Shown: positions 54,918 to 63,453, counted from the first letter of the stretch. The stretch: 64,000 nucleotides of DNA from Bifidobacterium parmae (GCF_002860365.1 NZ_NMWT01000009.1:18503-82502); one strand, 5' to 3'. Notes: generated by a model from the letters alone, not told the origin. Numbers and translations: made by a program.

Positions 54918-55007
54918 GAACCCGTTAGCCGCATTCGACCAACCGTCCGACCGGTTCGGATGTTCGGGCCACTGCCCACCTGAACCGGCCTGACATAAGG
55001 AGTTACT

Positions 55008-55511
55008 ATGCCCACACCCAAGAAGGGCCCGCGTCTGGCCTCCAGCCCGGCGCACGAGCGCCTGATGCTCGCGAACATGGCCACCAGCCTGTTCCAGAAC
55101 GGCCGCATCGTTACCACGCTGCCGAAGGCCAAGCGCCTTCGTCCGCTGGCCGAGCGCCTGATCACCTTCGCCAAGCGCGGTGATCTGCACTCCCGCCGTC
55201 GCGTGATGCGCGTCATCCGCAACAAGTCCGTCGTGCACGTGCTGTTCACCCAGATCGCCGAGCAGATGGAGCAGCGTGAGGGTGGCTACACCCGCATCGT
55301 GAAGATCGCCCCGCGCAAGGGCGACAACGCGCCCGCCGCCATCATCGAGCTCGTCACCGAGCCGGTGAGCAAGAAGCAGGCCGTCGTGAAGGAAGCCGAA
55401 GCCGCCGCCAAGTCCGCCGAGACCGAGGCGCCGGCCGCCGAGGCTCCGGTTGAGGCTCCGGCCGAGACCGCCGCCGAGGCCACCGAGGCTCCGGCCGAGC
55501 AGGCCGAGTGA
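55008..55511 (+). CDS. rplQ: 50S ribosomal protein L17
   Basis: 167 residues. Conserved core [20 protein letters not shown] (key [12 protein letters not shown]). The C-terminal 45 residues are an Ala/Glu/Pro-rich extension ([14 protein letters not shown]) absent from E. coli L17 but common in actinobacteria. ATAAGGAG before ATG. Last gene of the superoperon. Confidence 0.98.
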   Translation: MPTPKKGPRLASSPAHERLMLANMATSLFQNGRIVTTLPKAKRLRPLAERLITFAKRGDLHSRRRVMRVIRNKSVVHVLFTQIAEQMEQREGGYTRIVKIAPRKGDNAPAAIIELVTEPVSKKQAVVKEAEAAAKSAETEAPAAEAPVEAPAETAAEATEAPAEQAE

Positions 55512-55537
55512 GCCGTTAGCGTCAGCTGACTCGCAGC

Positions 55538-55577
55538 AAGGGGGTCGGGAATCCACGAGGATTCCCGACCCCCTTTC
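55538..55577 (+). terminator. Terminator after rplQ
   Basis: Stem of 16-17 bp (arm AAGGGGGTCGGGAATCC) with an ACGA loop and TTT following. End of the ribosomal superoperon. Confidence 0.9.
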
Positions 55578-55643
55578 GCATACCCGCATACCCGCCAATC
55601 CCTCCTCAATTCCACCCACCCCACTCATCACCCACCCCACTCA

Positions 55644-55820
55644 TCCCATGGTGCGGTAAAACTCCCATGGTGCGGTAGACGAAAACGGCGGAATTCCAAC
55701 GTTATGGAGAAAGTGTGTTGCCGCACCATGGGGGAAGTGGGCGCTATGGGGAGGGGATATGAGAGGTGGGATATGGGAAGTGGGAGGTATGGATATGGGA
55801 AGTGGGAGGCGGGGCGGGAG
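55644..55820. repeat. CCCATGGTGCGG repeats and purine-rich tandem repeat
   Basis: CCCATGGTGCGG at 55645-55656 and 55664-55675, and its complement CCGCACCATGGG at 55721-55732. From 55731 a G/A/T-only stretch contains GGATATGGGAAGTGGGAGG twice, 23 bases apart. It fills the gap between the rplQ terminator and the truA stop. Confidence 0.7.
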
Positions 55821-55832
55821 TGTGCTGCGGGG

Positions 55833-56801
55833 CTACGGCAACGTGCGGACGGCGCGGATCGCTTCGGCGCGGGAGGCGAGCTCATCGTCCGGCGGGTAGG
55901 CGACGTGCTCCAACGTGAGGCCCTGCGGCGCGATCGGACCGGTGGAACCCTCGCGCTTCGGCACGGCCATCTTGCCGGCGAACCAGTCCAGATCGCGCTT
56001 GCCGATGCCCACCGCGACGCACGCGTTGACGAGCGAACGCACCATGTTGCGCGCGAACGCGTCCGCGACGATCGTGAAGCACACCAATCCCGACTCCAGC
56101 GTCGGCGTCACGTACCCGCCCGTCGCGTCGCCGCAAACCCGAGCCGCGTCGCGCGCGTCGCCGGTACCGTGCGTCGCGACGTCGTCGCGCGCCGGTACCA
56201 GCGGGCGCGACGGGACGCGCGTCCACGCGGCGCGTTTCACCTCGCGGATCGTCGTGCCGCCCGGATTCGGCGTCGCGAACGAACCGAAATCATGCAGTCC
56301 CAGCGTCATCGCCGCCGCCCGGTTCATCGCGTCGAGGTCGAGCGTGTCGTCGATGTGCAGCACGCAGCCGCGCAATCGCGGGTCGACTTCGCTCGCGCGG
56401 TCGGCGATCCGGTACACGTACGTGCGTTCCAGCGCCGAGAACCGCGCGTCGAAGCCGTCCGGCGCGACGGACACGCGATGGATCGCGATGTCCGTCGGCA
56501 GGAGACGCTGCAGACGATGCTCCAGCGCGGTGACCGCCGGCACCTTCATGTGCCCGACGGCGCGTGCGAGCGTCGATTCGTCGATGTCGAGATGACAGAC
56601 CTGATGGCTCGCGTGGACGCCCGTGTCGGTGCGTCCGGCGACGACGAGACGCAGCGGCTCGTCCGGGTCGTGGTCGGGCACGCGCAGCAGCTTGTGCAGC
56701 GCCGCCTCGATGGTGCCCTGCACGGTGCGGATGTGGGGTTGCGTGGCCCATCCGTAGAAGCCGCCGCCGTCGTATGCCAGGTCGATGCGCAGTCGTGTCA
56801 T
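55833..56801 (-). CDS. truA: tRNA pseudouridine(38-40) synthase
   Basis: 322 residues. Catalytic aspartate in GRTDTGVHA; YDGGGFYGWATQP at the start and RNMVRSLV at the end are family marks. An insertion with HGTGDARDAARVCGD (about residues 225-245) enlarges it. ATG 56801 sits about two bases from the transcription start predicted from TTCCGC-18-TATACT, so it is probably leaderless. Frames running further upstream on this strand are shadows of the plus-strand gene. Confidence 0.92.
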   Translation of the reverse strand: MTRLRIDLAYDGGGFYGWATQPHIRTVQGTIEAALHKLLRVPDHDPDEPLRLVVAGRTDTGVHASHQVCHLDIDESTLARAVGHMKVPAVTALEHRLQRLLPTDIAIHRVSVAPDGFDARFSALERTYVYRIADRASEVDPRLRGCVLHIDDTLDLDAMNRAAAMTLGLHDFGSFATPNPGGTTIREVKRAAWTRVPSRPLVPARDDVATHGTGDARDAARVCGDATGGYVTPTLESGLVCFTIVADAFARNMVRSLVNACVAVGIGKRDLDWFAGKMAVPKREGSTGPIAPQGLTLEHVAYPPDDELASRAEAIRAVRTLP

Positions 56802-56809
56802 AGCCAACG

Positions 56810-56839
56810 AGTATACGGTCCAGCGCCGATGCGGCGGAA
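56810..56839 (-). promoter_or_regulatory. Promoter of truA (leaderless)
   Basis: Minus strand: TTCCGC (56839-56834), 18-base spacer, TATACT (56815-56810), predicted start about 56803, ATG at 56801. Confidence 0.55.
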
Positions 56840-56987
56840 TGATGCGGTGCGATGATGTGATGCGATGACGCGACGCGATGACGCCGCGGTGACGTGTTCG
56901 TAACATTGGCGCGCGTTTGCCGAAACCGTGGTTCCCTACGGTGAATCGGGTACGAAAAACAAGAACCTTCACAAGGAAAGTGGCACG

Positions 56988-59171
56988 ATGATTGAATCGG
57001 CGGCGAGCAGGCTTGCGGCGGAACTGGTGGCGCGACGTGAGGAGATCAACCGCGAACTGAGCCGCAACGGCGTGCGGTTCGGCGTGTACAAGGACGGCGT
57101 GTACAAGGACCGTCTCTTCCCCTACGATCCGATCCCGCGCGTCATCGAATCCGACGAGTTCGACGAGCTGGAGGCGGGCCTGAAGCAGCGCGTCAACGCG
57201 TTGAACGCCTACCTCAAGGACATCTATTCGGAGAAGCGAATCATCCACGACGGCGTCGTCCCCGAGGAGTTCGTGTACACGTCCGCCGGCTACTACCCGC
57301 AGGTGAACGGCGTGACGCCTCCCGGCGGCGTGTTCGCGCACATCGCCGGCGAGGATCTCGTGCAGGGCGAGGACGGCCGCTGGTGGGTGCTCGAGGACAA
57401 TCTGCGCATCCCGTCCGGCGCCAGCTACCCGCTGTTCGCCCGCGACATCGAACGCCGCACGAATCCGCGCCTGTTCCGCGAGGTGCACGTGCGCGACAAC
57501 CGCGACTACCCGCGTCTGCTGCGCAAGTCGATGGACTTCGTCTCCACCGAGGGCATCGCCGTGGTGCTTACGCCGGGACGCTACAACTCCGCGTTCTTCG
57601 AGCACGCGTATCTGGCGGAGAAGACCGGCGCGACGCTCGCCTTCCCCGAGGACCTCGAAGTCGTCGAGAACAAGCTGTTCTTCCTCGACTACGCGGGCAA
57701 CCGGCACCGCGTCGGCGTCGTCTACCGTCGACTCGCCGACGACTTCCTCGACCCGTTCGCGTTCAACCCGGATTCGGTGATCGGCGTGCCGGGGCTGCTC
57801 TCCGCCTACCGCGCCGGCAACGTGGCGATCGTCAACGCGCCCGGCAACGGCGCCGCCGACGACAAGGCCATCTACTACTTCGTACCGCGCATGATCAAGT
57901 ACTACCTCAACGAGGAGCCGATCCTGCACAACGCGCCCACCTACATGCCGATGTTCGAGAAGGACCGCAAGGAGGTCCTCGACCGCATGGGCGAGCTCGT
58001 CATCAAGGACGTGGCCGAGGCGGGCGGCTACGGCGTGGTCTTCGGCCGCGACCTCGACAAGGCGAAGCGTGAGGAGCTGGCCGAGAAGATCAAGACCGAC
58101 CCGCGCCGGTTCATCGCGCAGGAGATCATCCAGTTCCGCGACATCGACGTGGTCGACCCGTCGACGGGGGAGCGGAGCCCGCGCAAGTGCGACCTGCGCG
58201 CGTTCGTCGTGACCGGCCAGAACACGCACGTGTGGTATTCCGGCCTGACCCGCTACTCGTCCGTGCCCGGCCAGATGATCGTCAACTCCTCGCAGGGCGG
58301 CGGCTTCAAGGACACGTGGGTGCTCGCCCCGAAGGACGGCAGCAAGGACTTCGCACGCGGCGCCGAGATCGAATCGGTGAGCCTCATGCCGCACGCGCGC
58401 AAGCACGCGCTCCAGCTCGTCACCGCGTCCAAGGCGGACAACCTGTACTGGCTGGGCCGCTACACCGAACGCGCGTTCACCACGCTCGTCCAGTTCTTCC
58501 CGTTCTACGACCGCGTGATGGACGAGAACCCGGACGCGTTCCGTCCGTTCGCCCGCGCGCTCGACCTGCCGGAGGACTTCGAGGACTTCGACACGTTCAT
58601 CCACTCGTTCCTCTACGACGGCACGAACCCGGATTCGGTGCGCTCCGCGATCGTCGCCGCGTTCAACAACGCGGTCATCCTGCGCCCGGAACTCAGCTCG
58701 CGTCTGCTGCAGTACGTGGAGCTGGCCGTCACGAACATCACCGACGCGGCCGAACGCTCCGCCAGCGCGGAGGACATCTACACGCAGCGCGACATCGCCG
58801 ACGACATGCTCGCCTTCTGGGGCGGCATCGAGAACTCGGCGGCCGACATGACGCTCAAGGCGTTCATCTTCATCGGCAAGTACATCGAACGCATCGACCT
58901 GTACACGCGCTTCGGCATGCCGATGGCGGAGATGGAGGCGCCGCTGCGCAAGCTGGAGACCTACGCGCATGCGCTCGACGGCATGCCGCTGCCGCAGTGC
59001 TTCGCCGATGGCGTGAGCTGGCTGCTCGGCCAGCTGCCGCAGCGCGGCTATCCGGAGCTCAACGGCCGTCTGCAGGAGTTCCTCAGCGACTTCGGCCGGC
59101 GTTCCATCCACGGCGACATCAAGGACGGCAGCTCGCTGAACTCGATGAACATGGACGCGCGCAGGCCGTGA
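56988..59171 (+). CDS. Fused circularly permuted ATP-grasp / alpha-E protein
   Basis: 727 residues from ATG 56988 (AAGGAAAG upstream). Residues 1 to about 470 are a circularly permuted ATP-grasp domain (DUF404/DUF407): NGVRFGVYKDG, WWVLEDNLRIPSGASYPL (key EDNLRIPSG), GGYGVVFGRD and APKDGSK. From about residue 480 comes an alpha-E (DUF403) helical domain opening with SKADNLYWLGRYTERA. In mycobacteria these are separate neighbouring proteins (Rv2411c and Rv2410c) beside a transglutaminase; here the first two are one chain and the transglutaminase gene follows. The ATP-grasp part is predicted to form peptide-like bonds; substrate and product are unknown. Confidence 0.9.
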   Translation: MIESAASRLAAELVARREEINRELSRNGVRFGVYKDGVYKDRLFPYDPIPRVIESDEFDELEAGLKQRVNALNAYLKDIYSEKRIIHDGVVPEEFVYTSAGYYPQVNGVTPPGGVFAHIAGEDLVQGEDGRWWVLEDNLRIPSGASYPLFARDIERRTNPRLFREVHVRDNRDYPRLLRKSMDFVSTEGIAVVLTPGRYNSAFFEHAYLAEKTGATLAFPEDLEVVENKLFFLDYAGNRHRVGVVYRRLADDFLDPFAFNPDSVIGVPGLLSAYRAGNVAIVNAPGNGAADDKAIYYFVPRMIKYYLNEEPILHNAPTYMPMFEKDRKEVLDRMGELVIKDVAEAGGYGVVFGRDLDKAKREELAEKIKTDPRRFIAQEIIQFRDIDVVDPSTGERSPRKCDLRAFVVTGQNTHVWYSGLTRYSSVPGQMIVNSSQGGGFKDTWVLAPKDGSKDFARGAEIESVSLMPHARKHALQLVTASKADNLYWLGRYTERAFTTLVQFFPFYDRVMDENPDAFRPFARALDLPEDFEDFDTFIHSFLYDGTNPDSVRSAIVAAFNNAVILRPELSSRLLQYVELAVTNITDAAERSASAEDIYTQRDIADDMLAFWGGIENSAADMTLKAFIFIGKYIERIDLYTRFGMPMAEMEAPLRKLETYAHALDGMPLPQCFADGVSWLLGQLPQRGYPELNGRLQEFLSDFGRRSIHGDIKDGSSLNSMNMDARRP

Positions 59172-59249
59172 CGTGGGTCACACTGGTAAAGTTGGAAGAC
59201 AGTATGTCTGTCGTTTGTCGTTGCCGTCCACTTTCCCGGAGCCTGAAGC

Positions 59250-60050
59250 ATGAAGAAACTGGTGTTTGATTATGAGATGAAGCTCAGCTTCAGCTCGCCC
59301 GTCACCGACCACCGGTTCCAGTTGCGATGCATCCCCGCCACCGGCCCGCGCCAGCAGGTCGTGGACGTGGAGATCGACATCGAACCGGACGTGGAGTTGG
59401 AGACCACCATCGACTCGTTCGATTCGGTCGTGAAGACCGGGTACATCCCCGAGCCGCATGACGTGTTCAACTACAAGGTGACCGGCATCGCGTTCGTCGA
59501 CAACGAGCACATCAAGCCGGAGATCTACAAGCCGCTCTACCGGTTCGACTCCGCGCTGACGATCCCCGGCCCCGCGGTCGAGGCGCTGACGGCGGTCTGC
59601 CGCGGCCGCCTCGCCGCCCTGCCGGACAGCGCCTCGCCGATCGACAAGGCGCGCGAGATCATGGACGAGGTGTTCCGCGCGTTCGTCTACACGCCCGGCT
59701 CCACGACGATCCGCACGACCGCCGAGCAGGCGTTGGAACAGCGCAAGGGCGTGTGCCAGGACTATGCTCACGTGATGCTGTCCGTGGCACGCCACTGCGG
59801 TCTGATCGCCCGCTACATCGCGGGCCTGCTGGGCGGGGAGGGCGCGACGCACGCGTGGGTGGAGATCTACCACAACGGCCGGTGGATCGGCCTCGACCCG
59901 ACCCACAACCGCATGGTCGACGACAACTACATCACAATCGCCCACGGACGCGACTACCGCGACTGCATGCTCGACATCGGCATCTTCTCCGGGTACAACG
60001 TCCAGCAGAGCCAGTGGGTCAACGCCTCCGTCCACGAGCAGGAGCTGTAG
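59250..60050 (+). CDS. Transglutaminase-like cysteine protease/transferase
   Basis: 266 residues. The catalytic triad is complete: Cys 169 in KGVCQDYAHVM, His 201 in THAWVEIY and Asp 216 in GLDPTHN. N-terminal beta-rich domain typical of the Rv2409c-like group. It lies 78 bases after the ATP-grasp/alpha-E gene and GGAG precedes the ATG. It probably cleaves or re-ligates the peptide made by the ATP-grasp partner (inference). No signal peptide, so cytoplasmic. Confidence 0.9.
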   Translation: MKKLVFDYEMKLSFSSPVTDHRFQLRCIPATGPRQQVVDVEIDIEPDVELETTIDSFDSVVKTGYIPEPHDVFNYKVTGIAFVDNEHIKPEIYKPLYRFDSALTIPGPAVEALTAVCRGRLAALPDSASPIDKAREIMDEVFRAFVYTPGSTTIRTTAEQALEQRKGVCQDYAHVMLSVARHCGLIARYIAGLLGGEGATHAWVEIYHNGRWIGLDPTHNRMVDDNYITIAHGRDYRDCMLDIGIFSGYNVQQSQWVNASVHEQEL

Positions 60051-60106
60051 CGGCGGGGCGGGTGTGTGCGGGGCGTGACGATTACGCGCACGCGACGCGC
60101 GGTGAT

Positions 60107-60134
60107 TTGCGTATCGGACGAACAGGCTTATAAT
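60107..60134 (+). promoter_or_regulatory. Promoter of tRNA-Ser
   Basis: TTGCGT 60107-60112, 16-base spacer, consensus TATAAT 60129-60134; the tRNA starts 28 bases downstream. Confidence 0.8.
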
Positions 60135-60161
60135 GAACAGGTTGCGTTTTACGTGACGATT

Positions 60162-60247
60162 GGATAAGTGTCCGAGCGGTCTAAGGAGCACGCCTCGAAA
60201 GCGTGTGAGGGCGAACCCCTCCGCGAGTTCGAATCTCGCCTTATCCG
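60162..60247 (+). tRNA. tRNA-Ser (CGA)
   Basis: 86 bases with a long variable arm. Acceptor GGATAAG/CTTATCC, anticodon stem CACGC/GCGTG with loop CTCGAAA giving CGA, T-arm GCGAGTTCGAATCTCGC. CCA not encoded. Confidence 0.97.
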
Positions 60248-60254
60248 CGATATC

Positions 60255-60285
60255 AAGGGCTTCGGGATTCCCGAAGCCCTTTTTC
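60255..60285 (+). terminator. Terminator after tRNA-Ser
   Basis: 12-bp stem AAGGGCTTCGGG/CCCGAAGCCCTT with ATT loop and T-run. Confidence 0.9.
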
Positions 60286-60380
60286 GTATGGTCGGGTGTC
60301 CCCGCCCCTCATCCCGCGGGTTAAGTAAAGCAACGTGGGTCTTCCCGCCGGCAGGAGCGAGAAGTCTTTCTCTCCTAACA

Positions 60381-60546
60381 GGGGTACATCCGAGCCCTTC
60401 CGGACATCCATCTGCGTTACAAGGGGTACCCAATCAAGGCATATCCGGGGCACAGGCGCCGCAATGACCGCAATATTCCTTGATGAGATGTCGGCAGGTA
60501 CCCCTCATAAGCCAATTGTCTTCGAACGACAATGGGGAAGTACCCC
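60381..60546. repeat. Mirrored GGGGTAC / GTACCCC pairs, 42-base spacing
   Basis: GGGGTAC at 60381 and 60423; GTACCCC at 60498 and 60540. Each pair is exactly 42 bases apart, so the two pairs form 49-base inverted arms of low identity between the motifs. A small ATTGTC/GACAAT hairpin lies in the right arm (60515-60533). Confidence 0.7.
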
Positions 60547-60724
60547 TCTCAGCCCGGAAACAGCGAATCCCCTGTTGGGTGGTGCAGACTTCGGCTTCTA
60601 GCCGGTTTGGGCTTGGGTCCTGTTGGGTCCTGTTGGAGCTGTTGGTGTGCTTGAGCCTTATCGGAATGGCCGCTATACCGCATGGCGCGGTTGCTTCGAT
60701 GGCGTTGTCGATGGCTTGGTCTTC

Positions 60725-61016
60725 CACTCAACCCGTATCGCCCTAGTTTTCACGTTGAGTGCGAGAATCAGACTTCCCCTCAACTGGAGTTCGCCCGCTT
60801 TTCAGGTTGAGTGCGAGGTCGATTCGCCACTCAACTCCGTAGGAGGCCGGATTGCGGTTGAGTGGCGAAACCTCCCAAACCCACAATCCTTGGAAAATAG
60901 CGGTTTTGCGCGAACGCGGCCCACACGGGCCATGCCCCGGCCCGGAACCAAGCTCTCCCTCAACCCGCAAACCCGCCTCCACAAGGTTGAGGGAGAGCCG
61001 GATTCTCGCACTCAAC
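60725..61016. repeat. 51/52-bp array of alternating CACTCAAC and GTTGAGTG motifs
   Basis: CACTCAAC or CCCTCAAC at 60725, 60777, 60828, 60957 and 61009; GTTGAGTG or GTTGAGGG at 60754, 60806, 60857 and 60986. Each left motif is followed by its inverted partner at exactly 29 bases. Period 51-52 with one longer break of about 100 bases. Two pairs extend to perfect 13-bp stems: 60823-60835 with 60857-60869, and 60952-60964 with 60986-60998. Confidence 0.88.
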
Positions 61017-61115
61017 CGGAACGCAGGCCTCTACCGGGTTATGTGGCGAATCCGGACGAGACCATGACGGATTGATGACACGAACCGAGTGCGGGGGGGG
61101 GCGCAGGCGGACGAA

Positions 61116-62075
61116 TCAGCGGAAGAGGACGGAGTCGGCGGAGGGGTAGCCGAGTTCCATCGCGCGCCAGGCGCGGGCGGCGGCCATGCGGGCCAGCCAG
61201 TCGAGCGTCTTGCGCGACGGGGACGCAGTCGTACCGGATGCGCCGGAATCCGATGCGCCCGCATCGGAAGCCTCGGACGAGCTGCCGGATGCCCCCGAGG
61301 AACCGGATGTCCCCGAGGAACCGGCAGCCTCCGAGGAACCGGCTGCCCCCGAGCCGGCCGCGGAATCCCCCGTGGCGCCATCATCGGCGCCGCCCATCGC
61401 GTCGAGGTAGGCGCGGGCGCAGTCCATCTCGATGACGGCCACCGTCGGCGCGGTCACGCCGGGCGCCGCTGCATCCTCGATCGTGTCGGGATGCGCGATG
61501 AGCTGATCGACGGCGTACACCTTCCGTCGCGGGTCCTTGCTCGCGCCGGACAGCGAGAACAGGCGCTGCGCGGCGGTCTTGTGGTTGTCGGAGGCGGCGA
61601 GCGTGGCGTTGTCGACGCCGCGCGCCGCCAGCACTTCGAGCGCGAATCCGGCGCGGTCCTCCGCCAGCGACATCGCCGACAGCGCGTCGGCGCCCGCGTC
61701 GAGCCGCACGACCTCGCCGTAGTCGACGGTCGGCGGCGTGGGCGAGGCGACGCCGAGCGCCGCGCCGAGCGTCTCGGCGGCGTACGAGACCTGCGCCGAG
61801 CGCATCGCGCCTTCGGCGAAGCGCGACGTGCAGGCGGAGGCGACGGTGATCCACGCCTCGCCCGCGGCGCGCGTGACGAGATAGCGCATCATCGCCGGCA
61901 TCGCCGCGTAGCCGTCGGACAGGGCGGGCGTGCCGGTCTGCGCGGCGAGATACGCGCTTTCGCAGGTGCCGAGCTTCGACGCGTCGGCGTTGCGCGATTC
62001 GAGATGCGGCGCCGCGCATCCCGCCAGCGGCGCGACGAGCGCGCACGCGGTGGCGATCGCGGCGAGACGCGACAT
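61116..62075 (-). CDS. Predicted lipoprotein, possibly ferritin-like DUF4439 type
   Basis: 319 residues from ATG 62075, giving a compact signal peptide with lipobox Cys 20 (LVAPLAGC). An earlier in-frame ATG 62189 would place 38 Arg/His-rich residues before it; no ribosome binding site favours either. The middle is helical (YLVTRAAGEAWITVASACTSRFA, key AGEAWITVASAC) and the C-terminal quarter is a Ser/Gly/Ala/Glu linker (SSGTSGSSGASGSS) before a short helix. Location next to nusA resembles actinobacterial genomes with a DUF4439 ferritin-like gene there, but the match is tentative. Confidence 0.65.
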   Translation of the reverse strand: MSRLAAIATACALVAPLAGCAAPHLESRNADASKLGTCESAYLAAQTGTPALSDGYAAMPAMMRYLVTRAAGEAWITVASACTSRFAEGAMRSAQVSYAAETLGAALGVASPTPPTVDYGEVVRLDAGADALSAMSLAEDRAGFALEVLAARGVDNATLAASDNHKTAAQRLFSLSGASKDPRRKVYAVDQLIAHPDTIEDAAAPGVTAPTVAVIEMDCARAYLDAMGGADDGATGDSAAGSGAAGSSEAAGSSGTSGSSGASGSSSEASDAGASDSGASGTTASPSRKTLDWLARMAAARAWRAMELGYPSADSVLFR

Positions 62076-62267
62076 GCGGCGTGTGCGACGTGATGTGCGA
62101 CGTGACTCGTGATGCGGCAGGAGGCGGGCGACGGCGGCGGCGAGGTCACCGGCCCGCACGCCCACGGCTGAATCACGAAGTGTCTGCATAAAACAGTAGA
62201 GTAAACATCGACTATGACCAAATGGGCCAAGAGCCGATATAACTGAACTCAAGGGAGGTCTTGCGAG

Positions 62268-63371
62268 ATGGAACTGGACCTGCAAGGCATGCACAAGCTC
62301 GCATTGGAGCAAGGAATCGACCCGGAGGCGCTTGATGCGGCCCTCGCCGAGGCGCTGCGCCTCGCGTACATGAAGACCTCGCACCCGGCCAAGCACGCGC
62401 GCGTCGAACTTGACGAGCGTGCCGGCACGTTCACCGTGTGGGCCGCCGACGAGATTCCGGGCACCCCCACCGAGGAGGACCCGCATCCGGCGCCGACGCT
62501 CGGCGAGGAGTACGACGACACCCCGCGCGACTTCGGCCGTCTCGCTGCCGCCACCGCGCGCCAGGTTATCACCCAGCTGTTCCGCCGTGCCGAGGACGAG
62601 CGCGTGTTCGGCGCGTTCTCCGGTCAGAAGGGCAAGCTCATCACCGGCATCGTCCAGCAGGACGTGAAGGACCCGTCCAACGTGCACATCGCCGTCGGCG
62701 ACGTCGAGGCGATCCTGCCCCGCCGCGAGCAGGTGCCGGGCGAGCGCTACCGTCACGGCCAGCGTCTGCGCGTGTACGTGGTGAACGTGGGCCGCGGCGT
62801 GAAGGGCCCGGAGATCATCGTCTCCCGCTCGCACCCTGAGCTCGTGCGCAAGCTGTTTGAGCGCGAGGTCCCGGAGCTCGTCTCCGGCGCCGTGTCGATC
62901 ATGGCGATCGCGCGCGAGGCGGGCGCCCGCACGAAGATCGCCGTCAAGGCGAACACGGACGGCGTGAACCCGAAGGGCGCGCTGATCGGCCCCGGCGGCG
63001 CCCGCGTGCGCGCCGTCATGGAGAACCTCGGACCGGAGAAGATCGACATCGTCGACTACTCCGACGATCCGGCGAAGTTCGTGGCCTCCGCGCTGAGCCC
63101 GGCCGTCGCGACCGGCGTGCAGGTGATCAGCGAGAAGAACAAGACCGCAATCGCGTTCATCCACGACGACCAGCTGTCGCTCGCCATCGGCAAGGAGGGT
63201 CAGAACGCGCGTCTGGCCGCCAAGCTCACCGGTTGGAAGATCGGCATCGAGTCGGCCGAGGCCCACGCGAAGAAGGTCGCCGCCGAGAAGGCCGCCGAAG
63301 CCGCCGAGGCCGATGGTGCCGCGTCCGGCGACGCCGCCTCCGCCCCGGAGCCGACCCCGGAAGCGAAGTAG
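62268..63371 (+). CDS. nusA: Transcription termination/antitermination factor NusA
   Basis: 367 residues, AAGGGAGG before ATG 62268. N-terminal polymerase-binding domain, S1 domain (GKLITGIVQQ, VEAILPRREQVPGE) and two KH domains (VSRSHPELVRKLFEREVPE; KGALIGPGGARVRAVMENLGPEKIDI, key GPGGARVR; and SLAIGKEGQNARLAAKLTGW, key GKEGQNARLA). The C-terminal Ala/Glu tail replaces the acidic repeats of E. coli. Divergent from the lipoprotein gene. No ylxR lies between nusA and infB. Confidence 0.97.
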   Translation: MELDLQGMHKLALEQGIDPEALDAALAEALRLAYMKTSHPAKHARVELDERAGTFTVWAADEIPGTPTEEDPHPAPTLGEEYDDTPRDFGRLAAATARQVITQLFRRAEDERVFGAFSGQKGKLITGIVQQDVKDPSNVHIAVGDVEAILPRREQVPGERYRHGQRLRVYVVNVGRGVKGPEIIVSRSHPELVRKLFEREVPELVSGAVSIMAIAREAGARTKIAVKANTDGVNPKGALIGPGGARVRAVMENLGPEKIDIVDYSDDPAKFVASALSPAVATGVQVISEKNKTAIAFIHDDQLSLAIGKEGQNARLAAKLTGWKIGIESAEAHAKKVAAEKAAEAAEADGAASGDAASAPEPTPEAK

Positions 63372-63378
63372 CCGGAAG

Positions 63379-63453
63379 GCTTGCGCCCGGCGTGCCCACA
63401 TCCAGCGTGTTGAGTATGCTTGATGCGGTATGCCGGGCGTAAGCATGCCCGGC
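63379..63453 (+). promoter_or_regulatory. Two mutually exclusive hairpins between nusA and infB
   Basis: Arm 63379-63391 (GCTTGCGCCCGGC) pairs with 63432-63444 (one G-T). The same 63432-63438 (GCCGGGC) can instead pair with 63447-63453 (GCCCGGC). No T-run follows either. A switch-like structure is possible. Confidence 0.5.

Larger units (their letters stand above)
60286..61115. other. Gene-free repeat block downstream of tRNA-Ser
   Basis: 830 bases without a supported gene. It holds a GGGGTAC/GTACCCC inverted structure (60381-60546), a small GTCCTGTTG duplication (about 60617-60640), the CACTCAAC/GTTGAGTG array (60725-61016) and a run of nine G at 61093-61101. Short open frames here are readings of the repeats. 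Confidence 0.7.

Noticed and set aside
55633-55660. Attachment site of an integrated element
   Set aside because: CCCATGGTGCGG repeats are short and no integrase, excisionase or phage gene lies in the window.
56802-59111. Upstream extension of truA to more than 1000 residues
   Set aside because: The extension is antisense to the ATP-grasp/alpha-E gene; real TruA starts at MTRLRIDLAYDGG.
60725-61016. CRISPR array
   Set aside because: Motifs are only 8-13 bases, alternate in direction, and spacers are not unique 30-mers between identical repeats; no cas genes nearby.
60623-61075. 150-residue open frame downstream of tRNA-Ser
   Set aside because: It simply reads through the alternating repeat array and has no start signal or recognisable motif.
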